Source of the DNA: Branchiostoma floridae | Lineage: Eukaryota; Chordata; Leptocardii; Amphioxiformes; Branchiostomatidae | Direction of reading: 5' to 3' | DNA: 64,000 nucleotides | NCBI RefSeq assembly: GCF_000003815.2 | Contig: NC_049989.1 | Coordinates: 709,045 to 773,044 of the forward strand | Shown here: in pieces, positions 1-11,000 of the stretch | Position numbering within the stretch: position 1 is the stretch's first letter | How the letters are laid out: each line of letters starts with the position of its first letter | Position numbers and translations under genes: made by a program | The notes under the pieces: generated by a model | Told to the model about the DNA's origin: nothing | Database searches by the model: none | The model's input: only the letters and a program-made list of their open reading frames with translations

Positions 1-3000
1 ACAGAGACCTGGAGAAATATCGCTTCATGGACCAGTCCTGCTTGCCATTCAGCACAGCAGGGGGGTCAGCAACAGTGGACAGCACCTGCCGCAGCTCCAG
101 GCTGGCATCTGTACAGCTGTCATTCTGGCACACTGGGCGCAGATGGACCCCCAGGGAACTGTACTGTGTGTTATACAGCTGGCCTGTACAGGTGAAAATA
201 AAAAATAAACTAGAGTTCGGGGACCTCATACCTCCATGAAATATTTATTGCTTTTTCGTGGATGGTATGTATGTTTATAGTCGGTTGTATTTGAGAGTAA
301 TGGTTATATAATATAAATGTTGTGGGAAAGTAGTGGTGTATTTATTTAATGACACAGAGGATGTCCATCTGATTAGTAATTATCAAAATGTGACACTTAA
401 TTGTGTAATGTGCGTTTAAGAGGTCGACGGCATATGGTAGCGTGGTGTTCCTTAAGCTTGATGTTTGGCATTTAAAATGTCTAAGGTTGTCAGCATTATT
501 GAGGTTCGACTATGTGCCTCAGAGCTGTGTGGTGGGAGGAAGTTGGGAAACTCAGAAAGAAGAAGGGATGTGGCCAACTTTAGTCAGATGGTGATTTGAT
601 TTTCCACCAATATGTCATAACATCAGCTGTTCACACGGTACAAAAACGAGATGCACACTTTCCTCTGACAGCCCTACACCAACTGTAAGATGAATACTTG
701 GCGCCAACCCCGTCTGCTAAAAAACAAGTACCATTGGCTACAAAAGAGACAACTAACAACTGTCCCTTATCGTAACAAAATCAGAACATCTGTATCGCCC
801 ATAAAACTTCTGACACCCAACCCAGATGAGAGGACCTAATGGCATTTTAATCACCATGTCACTCAGATCAGCAGTACAGTATGTGAGACATCCATACCTG
901 TTAAGCATTATCGTTAAATGTACCTCAACTTCTTACAATTATACTTACGCTTCACATCTCCATGATATCCTAAGCAGACATAAATAAAACTAATTATCAT
1001 ATTTAAAAAAATCGGGGTTCCCCAAACAGCTGTCACCTCACCATCTGCTTGGAGCTAAGCCCATTAACAAACACATAAAGCACGATGCCTGTACCAATAT
1101 ATCTCAAATATAGGGGTGATTTCTGATATTATTACATCGATTATAACGACAGATACGGCTCCCAAAATCTCATCGATTCGAGCTTTCATCACACCCCACC
1201 AACGCAACAAGTATGAAACCAATCCATCCAGCCGTTCTTGAGTAATCATCTACACAGACAGAGACACATAACAGAAAATATAACCTCCATTCCATGACAT
1301 TTCATGGAGGTAATAAAGTTTTCTACTTATACTAGTAGAACCTCCATGTAAGGACCACCCAGTCGCTGTGGCAAGTTTTGGGGGTCCCATAGGTTACAGA
1401 GAATTTACTTTATTTTCCAACTGACCCAAGTGCATTACAAATCCTGTCAACGATTGTTTTCAGGGGTCACTATGTATGATGTACCATAGGTTGGACAGTG
1501 TAGCTACAAGGTACTAGTATTACAGTCTGCATCATCTGGGAACTTTGAAAGTACATGTACTTCGAAATTCAGATTGTTCATCAACCAATCAGAATACAGT
1601 AAATGGTATCAATCCCATCCACAAATCAGTTCAGTTCAATAGTGGAAACTCAGGGGAAACACTGGAGAAACATATCCAGCAGAAGAGGCAATATCTACTG
1701 TGTGCATCTTCCCTTTTTTTACCTAGTCAGAGGGTTCTTTATGTTTATTTTGGAGGATACATATCTGGGTTTTTTATTGCCAATTAGAGACTGATTCCTA
1801 TGTGTTTCTCATGAGTTTCATGGTAATCAATCACTCCAAGGAGGAGAGCATAGCAGACAGCAGGCTGTCAGGTCCTTGTGCTTCTGTGTGTGGAGCAATT
1901 GGTTATGGATATTAGCTATGTTTTCCTTTGGGTTTCACATGTGTTTCGTTCAGTAATACATTGGAATCACAATAGAAAAGTGTCCCAGTATGTGTCTACT
2001 GTATGACTGAGCTTGGTGAGTGTATCTTATCGATTGGCCACATGAATGAATATTTGTTCCTGATTGGCTGAGCCTGACCTGCATGAAATAGTGCAGCTAG
2101 TCCAGTCCTGGTACTGCAGGGCAGCAGCTTCTTCCATGGAGTCAGGTTTTCAGTACACACATTCTCTCTGGGGAGGGTCGCATATCTAACAACATACAGG
2201 CAAATATTCTTAGGCAATTCTTATGTATTATACAATCAACATACAGTACAAGTCAATGTACTAATGAGCTGACATTATGGGTCATCTAATCCAGACCTCA
2301 AATATCTGGGCATATTTGATAAGGATAGGGAGGAGTGGAGAAGGAGGGTCCAGCATGCTTCCCATGTTGGCATCTGTTGATGTCCTTGACCGACATTTGA
2401 TATGTACTACTAATATATGTACAATATAGTGATGCAAAGGCTTCATTTCAGAACTTAATGGTTCCCAGAATATTCTTTGACAGAATACAATTTTTTTGAC
2501 TAAGTTAGAGTACAATATCTCTTACGTTGGCTTTGCTGATAAACATCTAAGGGGGTTGCATATACTTGTCCATTGAACCTGCAAACAGGCTTTTTAAAAT
2601 GAGAGAAGGTGCATGCAATATACAATGTACAATATGTTTGAACTATACTGTACAGGGAAACTGTAGACAAAGATGTAGCATTCATTATGTACATAGATAA
2701 ACATTCAAAATTTCAAATGTACAAAACTCACACACTCACACACTCACTCACCTACTCACTCACTCACCTACTCACTCACTCACTCACTCACTCACTCACT
2801 CACTCACTCACTCACTCACTCACTCACTCACTCACTCACTCACTCACTCACACAGCTCTGAGATACAGCTGCAAACAGCAGAACAACCCAACTATAATAA
2901 ACTCCATCAGTACTGGTCACACTCCTTCCCAGAGTAATAAAGATTAGCTACCGTAGGTGAGATGGTTTTGTTTTGAAGAGTCCCTGTGCCAGGCCTTGTG

Positions 3001-4746
3001 GTCGGAAGGACAGATCTGGGGTCACCGTGGACGTGGAGTCGATGAAGTTGAGTGAGGCACAGAAGAGTCCAGAAAGAGCATTTGTCAGGCCAAACCAGGC
3101 CTGATCTACATCATCTACCTCCCGCTGGAACCACACCCACAGCTCGGCCCCGGGTGCAGCCGAGGTGAGTGGGTAACTCCACTTGTCCTGCTGCCACATA
3201 CCCTGTGATAGTGAAGGTCATTCATCATGTCAACTAATACACAGATACTGTAAACAATCCAGCCACCACACTTGGAAGTAAAGAGAAAGGTACTAGTAGC
3301 ATGCAAACAACATTGATCTAAGAAGTAAGATGATACAATACGTGGACAATATAATTTACACATCTAAAAAGTTCAATTGCTAGCGGTACAATTCCAATCT
3401 TTTCTCATCGCCTGTCACACACCCAGCCATACCTACCTGTAATGTTAAGTACCTGAATGTGCATCTCCTTAGTACCTAGGAGATTAACCAAGCATGTGCC
3501 TGCACACAGTACTGACATCACCTGTCTCTGTCTACCCTGGGTACCAGATAGGATCGGGTAGCTAGCGAGTTTTGTTTGGTGATGCAAGGCAGTCAACCCG
3601 CCGATCTCAATTAGCACTCCGGGGAATTTATCGCTACCATTTCCCGATCCTGTCTGGTGCTAATAGTAATAGTCAAGTCAAGTTTATTGCACAATGATTG
3701 CAACTGATACAATGTATGGCAAGTAACATGTATTATCAACAACTACAAACTACATCTACAATAGTATACAACAGTAAACTAATCAATAAACATAACAGAA
3801 AATATGGCGGCATAGTGTATTTCACATTGTTAGAACATTACTTTTCTTTTGCACAGCATTATATAACGCATAACGTTATATTGGCCAAGATAATAGGAGA
3901 TCGGCGGGCCTGACTGTGTTGGGCCACCGAATAAACTGTCCTAGCTGCCCGATCCCGGCTGGCCCCCAGGGTAGTCCAAGCCCCACCTGACCCAGCTGTA
4001 GCTGTTTGTCAGGTGCATCTCTTGAACACAATACTGTCATCACCTGTTCCAGCCACACCTGACCCAGCCGTAGACTAGCTATGTGTCAGGTGCATCTCCT
4101 GTACACAATACTGTTGTCACCTGTCCCAGCCCCACCGGACCCAGCCGTAGCTGTGTGTCAGGTGCATCTCCTGTACACAATACTGTTGTCACCTGTCCCA
4201 ACCCCACCCGACCCAGCCGTAGCTGTGTGTCAGGTGCATCTCCTGTACACAATACTGTCGTCACCTGTCCCAGCCCCACCTGGCCAGCCGTAGCTGTGTG
4301 TCAGGTGCATCTCCTGTACACAATACTGTCGTCACCTGTCCCAGCCCCACCTGGCCAGCCGTAGCTGTGTGTCAGGAGAATCTCTTGTACACAATACTGT
4401 CGTCACCTGTCCCAGCCCCATACACCCGACTCAGCCATACCTGTGTGAGAGTCAGGTGCATCTCCTGTACGCGGTACTCTGCCATCACCTGCCCTAAAGC
4501 CCGCGGGAATAGCCGGAAATGTTGCAGCTTGTATCGAGGTCCCTCGCTTCCTGCGAAATCCAGGTCCCACAAAGTCGTGAACTCAAAGTGTGAGTACACT
4601 TGGCCACTTCTAAAGGGAACAATAAGGAGTTCCTCAGTATGCTCATCTTTTGTCAATGCAACTGTGTGAAACACGTAGCAAGAGAGGAACAGTAACGCAG
4701 AGAACAATGGCCTGAGAACAGGACCACTAGCTCGCGCCGCCGCCAT
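1..4746 (-). CDS. PIGT: GPI transamidase component PIG-T, 5' part (exons 1-4; gene continues off the left edge)
   Basis: PIG-T is a subunit of the ER-membrane GPI transamidase, which replaces the C-terminal signal of precursor proteins with a GPI anchor. Coding exons on the minus strand are 4441-4746, 2952-3202, 2079-2185 and 1-183 (open at the edge); all junctions are GT/AG and in phase. The start at 4746 is followed by an Ala/Leu-rich signal peptide (residues 1 to about 31). Blocks matching the vertebrate protein, from knowledge of the family, include [54 protein letters not shown] and [10 protein letters not shown]. The lumenal core and the C-terminal membrane helix lie outside the window. 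The gene is divergent with the PfpI-like gene at 5075. Intron 1 carries a minisatellite built from the exon 1/intron 1 boundary. The assignment is secure; exact ends of the transcript are not visible. Confidence 0.95.
184..2078. other. PIGT intron 3
   Basis: Contains a terminal-inverted-repeat element (about 210-1314). The remaining 1315-2078 shows no exon or structure that I recognise. Confidence 0.7.
210..1314. mobile_element. non-autonomous element with TACCTCCATGAAAT termini
   Basis: The left end has TACCTCCATGAAAT at 229-242, preceded by an ACTAGAGTTCGG lead. The right end has its inverted complement ATTTCATGGAGGTA at 1299-1312. No long reading frame lies between them. Copies or fragments of the same lead and terminus occur near 16968, 45275 and 45960. 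Superfamily not determined; the target duplication is not clear. Confidence 0.6.
2726..2852. repeat. (CACT)n microsatellite
   Basis: About 125 bp of nearly pure CACT tetranucleotide in PIGT intron 2. It creates a low-complexity open frame on the plus strand that is not a gene. Confidence 0.97.
3960..4440. repeat. 71-72-bp minisatellite derived from the PIGT exon 1/intron 1 junction
   Basis: Units begin at 4087, 4159, 4231, 4302 and 4373 (spacing 72, 72, 71, 71), with a more degenerate unit before them and an older divergent one near 3440-3540. Read on the minus strand, each unit repeats the last part of exon 1 (CAGGTGA..ACAGGAGATGCACCTGA) and the sequence over the splice donor. In the units the donor GGTATGG has become GCTACGG or similar. 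The array abuts the exon. Confidence 0.92.
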
Positions 4747-4750
4747 GTTG
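4735..4750 (-). promoter_or_regulatory. TISU/YY1-like initiator at the PIGT start codon
   Basis: The minus strand reads CAACATGGCGGC over the start codon, an exact match to the TISU consensus SAASATGGCGGC known from genes with very short 5' leaders. It supports 4746 as the true start. Confidence 0.6.
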
Positions 4751-5074
4751 CTGTTACATGTTTTTGTCCCATTTATTCAAATGAGGCAACAGGACACGAA
4801 CACGATTCAGGGCACAATCAAGGAGCTCAAGTTGTAAAATTTAAAAATTACAACAACAAAAAATTGCTCACGTGACAATATTTGTATTGAATCTCTAATA
4901 CCCAGAAGGAAGGTATCTACTGGTTGTGGTTCAAGGTAAAGATTTAAGGTAAAGATATTTCAATTTTAGTGAACGTTTTCTGAGTCCACTATTTGCATTC
5001 GATTTGCATAAATTATCTCCGCGATGCAACGTTAAACCGAGGCTGACCTGACGTGCCAGAGTGGGCGCGGCGTC
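4747..5074. promoter_or_regulatory. bidirectional promoter between PIGT and the PfpI-like gene
   Basis: The two start codons are 328 bp apart and diverge, so both promoters must fit here. A CACGTG E-box lies at 4869-4874 and an ATTTGCAT octamer-like site near 5000. No TATA box is placed convincingly. Promoter function is inferred from geometry. Confidence 0.6.
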
Positions 5075-8000
5075 ATGGCTGGTAAGACAGTGGGAGTACT
5101 GGTGGAGTTCAACTATGAAGATTTGGAGGTACAGTAATTCCCCGGCACTTGTTTCCAGTGCTGAAGCTGCCTCAGCACTGGAGGGCTAGTGCTGATAAGT
5201 ATGGGTGGGTAACGTTACCGGTTACCATAAAATTCAGGTCCAGGTCCAGTTAGTTCTAGTTCTTCGGGTTATTGGAAAAACTGGTCCGGTCCGGACCGCG
5301 GAATACCCGGTCCAGTCCAGTTTGGGGGCGGAAAAACCGGTCCGACCTGTTCTGCGTGTAAGGAAAGTGAGGAAGGTTGTCAAATTTTGTGGTTTTGAGC
5401 GGAAATATGGGACCTACATGATTGAAATCGAAATGAATAGATGTTTTGTACAGGTAAATATGTTTTTAATACTGTAAATGCATTTAATTTCGCGGGGATT
5501 TAATTTCGCGGTAGCGGGAAAAATGACTTTTCGCGGTGGATTTAATTTCGCGGTATCACCTTGCACTGTAGTCTCTTACTGTTATGAAAAAATGTTCGCG
5601 GTGGTTTTAAATTCGCGGTGAAGCGGCCGCCGCGAAAACCGCGAACATTAATCCACCGCGAACATTTCTGCATTTACAGTAGTAGATATTCAGATTCCGG
5701 TAGAACTGTAGCAAAAATGGGTCTGACACGGGCCCTCCCGCCTCGCCGCTTAACTTGATTGACACATGCGGGCGGGGCGCGGCTTCTTTGAGTTTGCATT
5801 CTTTTGACGGCATGTTTTCAAGAAGAATGGGCCAGCGCATATTAATACAATAATTAACACGGAGAGTGTTTTTTTCCTCAGTGTTTGATTTTGTTTCTTG
5901 GTATACTTTATTTCATAGCGACATTTAGTACCAATGAATATATTTTAGATATTTTAGAATAGCACATATCGTGAATCCACATCGTAAAGTTCAGCACAAA
6001 GCGTGCACAAATTTTTGGTTCCGCTTCTCGTATGTTTTGTTAGACAGATTCAGTTGCGGTTTATACTGGTATATGGTGCCACTGCGACTTAAGATGACAA
6101 AGGCACGGATTTTCTTCTTACGCTGGCACATTTAGCGATGTACCTACCGTATTTCCACATTTGGAATAGATGATGGCAAGGGGGTTTACGGAAAAGGCTG
6201 GGCTGTGTGCCTGGGCTGTGTACCTGGGCTGTCTACCTGGGCTGGCTATCACATCAGGCTACTTGGACCTATGAAAGCCCATTGGGACAAAAGCTGTTTT
6301 AGCAATAGGGGTCGTTTGTACTCAATGAAGAAGCTATGTGTGAAGCTATTGTGTGTGTTACATAACCCAAAGGTTCTGGGTTCAAATCAGTTGATATGCC
6401 ACCGATCTTGTACCCTTGGGAAGGGCTATTAACACGACTTATCGGGCTGATTGGATTAGTCTTAAGACTGGTGGCTAGTTGGTCCAAGGCGTCCAGGAGA
6501 GGTTCTTTAGTGGCTGTCAGGGTCCAGGCTTCTGGGCCATACATTAGGATCGACAATTGAATTGTGAGGAGCTTTAAAAAAGCGTTGCTAAAGTGCAAGG
6601 GTCTGGAACTGCTGCCATTCGTTGCTAACTCAGATGACCTCAATACGACAGCAATTACCCCAGGTGTGGCCATAGGATTTAAGATACGCCAAAAAGTAGT
6701 TACTCAAGCAACTGGATATGGTTTTGAAACGGTCAGACGTTTCGGATAGAATCCACTATCCTTCGTCAGTGACACATAGGACTTAAGGTTTTGAACCACT
6801 TACATTGGGGAGTAAGGGCCCCTAGTCTTTTCCGTAAGTGTGGTGTGTTCTTTGCCGTATCTGAGGGAGGGCCCTTACCGAAGCTAGGTACTCTTTTCTC
6901 TACCCTAGTGAAGTGATTAAAGTCGTGTTAAGAGCCCTTCCCAAACGCATAAGATCGGTGGCATATCAACTGATTCGAACCCAGAACCTCTGGGTTATGT
7001 AACATTCACAGCTCCTTCAAACACAGCTGCTTCACACAGCTCTTTCTCATAATAACACACAGATCCTTCAGACACAGCTTTTTGCTGAGCACAAACAACC
7101 CCTACTGCTAAAACAGCTTTTGTCCCAATGGGCTTTTGTAGGTCCAAGTAGCCTGACGTGATAGCCAGCCCAGGTAGACAGCCCAGCCTTTTCTGTAAAC
7201 CCGATGGCAAGGAGGTTGTTTCTTTCAACCTCCTTGATGGTGGTCGATTACTAGTGGTCGATCTGGTAGCTGCACAATGATGATGGCAAGCTCTGGGTTA
7301 TGAACTTTACCTTCCAGGATTTAAAACGTTTTATGATGTGATGTAGTATACATGTGCATTCTCCACCAATAATGTTGGAAAGTTTGCAATTGCAGTGTAG
7401 TTGTAGAATCAATAAACGAGGTTAAAAATGGGGGATAGATCGTCATTGTTAACAGCGATATTTTTTAAAAGCGGAAGATTATATTCTGTTTTGTTTTGTT
7501 TTGTTTTGGGGCTCATTCATACAACCCGCCCCCTCTCAACATTTCTTGCAGTATGAATTGGAAATAACACGGAGCTTTCCTGATAAAAGCTCCTTGGAAA
7601 TACAATTTTTTTTATATCTATGGACGATGGATTTCTTAATGCTATTTATATATCAAGATTTTGAAATCAAGAGGTCATGATAGTTATTGCCTCATGTCGG
7701 TGTCAGTTGTAAAACTAGAGTTCCTCGAACACATATCTTCGCCAAATAAACAATTTCTATGGAAGATAGTTCTTTTTGAATGATTAATGTGTATAATTCC
7801 ATATGTTATCTAGTCACATCATGTAGTGGTTGGTTGGATTATGAACATTGTGAGTAGATTAGTCTATTCTGTCGGTGTACATAATGCAGCAAATGTTTTG
7901 GCGATGTGAATGAATGTCTTTGCATAATCAGAACAATTTGTACAGGTATGAGGTTACTGTTCTATTTTGTGTTGTCATAATTACTTTCGGAGAGCTGGTT

Positions 8001-11000
8001 ATGTTTTGGGTAGCGTTTGTATGTATGTATGTATGTATGTATGTATGTATGTAGAAACCAGCAAATTGAAGACCGGCTGAATGGATTGAAGTGATATTTG
8101 GTATGTGGGTAGGTCTTGGAAACCTGGAAACCACAGGAAGTCACGCCGATAATTGCATTCGTCACTCACCAAACCCCGGCCACTGTAACAGTTGTTCCTT
8201 CCAATTTACGGAACTTTTTAACTCACCAAGGGTCATCTAAGGGCCATATGTAAGGATTGCTACGACCCCCGCCTTGGTGAACGTTTGTTTCAATCTCATG
8301 AAAATAGAAAGTAAAGTTTTGCAGTCGCGAGTTAAGTCAGAGGTATTTTACAGAGTCCAAGGTTATGATTTCTGCGACTGTCCGATGACAGCCGCCTGTC
8401 ACCTTTGGCGATTTGTATTTCTCGCAATGATGTCAGTTCTTTCTAGCCGACCTTTCCCTTACAACATGACATCTCTGTTAAGAGTTGAGGAATGCGTGGA
8501 TAATTGACGGTGACCCTTTTGACCTAAGTGCTGTTCTTCAACATGTTGGGTTTGTCTTGTCCCAGCACTTGGTCACTTGTTGTTTTAACCTAGTTCACAG
8601 ATGTAAGTACTATGTGTTACAAGCCGTCATTGTTCAATTATGTTATATTACTGACTTTACATAGTACTTATTCGTTTGTTTAGACCCATGTAGTGTTACT
8701 GGCACATGGAACACCAAGTTTCCTTGCAGTCCATCATAAGAAAATACACCTGAAGTGTCTCGTAGATATTAGCTCTACATCTTTATATCAAGTGATATTC
8801 GTCAAGTTCCCTCTACTACATTTTTACCGTTCCCATGATATAGTGTTGCTTTTATTGTTGATCTGTATATAGATATAAGCAACACTTGTATATAGATATG
8901 TTATATTTCAACTGCTATGAATCCTTTGCTGTGTGCCGTCGTATTGACATCAATTCAGCAAGCTATTTAATTGCTTAATTTTATAGATACGTGTTGGACA
9001 CGGTCAGGCTTTGTATTTTGCTAACATGAACCATGACCATTTATAGGCATTTTTCAGCCAGTAGTCTCTACCAGACTCCATCCTGGCGGAATAGTACACG
9101 GATGACCTAGTAACATCCCTGGTCAATCAGAATTTCATGCTTCCAAGACAACGTCTGTTTATCAGGGAGCCCCTGCTTCCACTGGCTCCTTTGACCTACT
9201 TCTTCTCTATTTTTAGACATCTATGGGTCGATTCAAGTCCTTTCAGGTGACTCCGTCACAAGTATTTTTCAACCGTTATAGAAGTTTCCCTAAGTAATTA
9301 TATTATATACAGAGTGATTTATATAATTTGCATCTCATTATGTTGATAATCATCCAAAGTACCTACCTACCAAAAACAAAAAATATCCATCAATCCCCTC
9401 AGGAGTTATCCATCTAAAAAGTTACGAAATATAACACCCACTGCAATTCCAAACAAGCTGCTAGGGGGCCCAAAATTAGACCATTGACTCCTAGTACCAA
9501 CAGCTATCCACCAGTAAAAAATCACGAACCTGGCACTTCTGGAAAATTTAGGCGCAAACTTTGATGCTCACTTGCAGTACCAAAACAATTTGCCAGGAGG
9601 CCCATTATCGAACTTGACCTTCCTTTCTGTGTCCCCTACCTATCAACCAAATATCATTAACATCCATCAAGAACATCTCGAGTTATCTTGCTTACAGACA
9701 AACGCACTTACATACAAAGCCAGCTACAGCACCATAGGTAAAAGGTAGCTAAACCATTCTTGCACATGGCAATCCTTTCCACAGCCGCTACAGACCTGCC
9801 AAATATCGTGGAAATCGCCCAGCTACATTTTGACTTATGCCTCCCGAAAAAACACCAAAAAAAATACCAAGCTCGCTAATGTACCATAGGAAAACGCCAG
9901 GTAACCCATTTTCGAACTAGGCATGCCTTTAAACAACCGCTACACACCTGCAAAAAATAAAAAAGTTCCATCCACAATTTCTCGAGTTATATCCTGTTGA
10001 CCTACATACAGACCCAAGTCGGCAAAAACATAAGCTTCTTGGCGAAGCTAACCAGGACATCAGAATCTATGATCGGCGGTGGTTTAATTGTAGAAATTGG
10101 ACAAACCAATTTCTACAATTAAACCATCGATCCACGGAGCCTGGTAGAGGCTATGTCTTGTTGGCGGAGCTGCATCCCTATATATAAATACTATAAATAA
10201 ATCCGACGATCAGGAGCGGCCGTCACTGGTGATGTTTCGTCCCAAGAGCTCCGTTAAGAACAGGTAGGTCTCTGCTACCTTGACGACCAGCATCATCATT
10301 TCAAGCAAATTAAAGTTTTAGGATGAAAACATAGTTATCGTCTCGTAAAGTACGTAGTTGTGATATCAATACCTAAACAAGGACCATCAGCTTATCTAGA
10401 AATACATGTTATAACTGGGCATATGGTTACATTATACAATGTATATCATAAATTGTATCATACAACGTATATCAAATATATTCCGGCTTTCAAATTAAAA
10501 AAAAAATTGTCTGAATCTAGGATAGCTGCAAGGTTGAATGTGTTCTCCGATTTCTAACGTAATGTCGGAAGTTTTACACGATCCTGAAAAGCTATCGCTC
10601 GGCAGTTTGTGGAGTTCTGTCGGCCTGATCAAAGGGTACCGATTTGCTAAGTAGGTTTGGTATATCATTACAAAGGAAACCGCACGACTGCCAATCACAA
10701 TCACAACCATAGTAACAGCCAGACTGTGGCATTGTCGGTCTGTAGATGGGATTTGAATTAAAATACAAGTGTTGCATATATTTGTCCCATCCAATCTCAG
10801 ATCAGTAGAGCAAACAGAGCCACCATGATAAACAGCGTGACCACGGTTGGCTGGAGAATAATTCTCTAAGCATTTAATCTTCAACAAGAATACTGTAACT
10901 CACTCTGATCATTGTCGACCTAGCTTTGTCTTAAGCTATTTAGAAGAGCAAGTATAAGTTAACTACTGTCCCCTCTTAGAAACACCGCACACATGTCCAT

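Larger units (their letters stand above)
6178..7205. repeat. fold-back cluster of SINE-like repeats
   Basis: Sequence at 6178-6425 (AAAAGGCTGGGCTG.., AGGTTCTGGGTT.., CACCGATCTTG.., CCCTTGGG) reappears in inverted orientation at about 6915-7205, leaving a 500-bp spacer. The arms carry a B-box-like GGTTCAAATC and the CCACCGAT..CCCTTGGGAA core also seen in the SINE at 46740-46950, so the arms are probably two head-to-head copies of a tRNA-derived SINE. Confidence 0.65.

Noticed and set aside
2687-2947. 86-residue plus-strand frame
   Set aside because: It is the (CACT)n microsatellite.
4079-4669. Repeat proteins with [14 protein letters not shown]-like units
   Set aside because: Reading of the PIGT intron 1 minisatellite and of PIGT exon 1 in the wrong strand.
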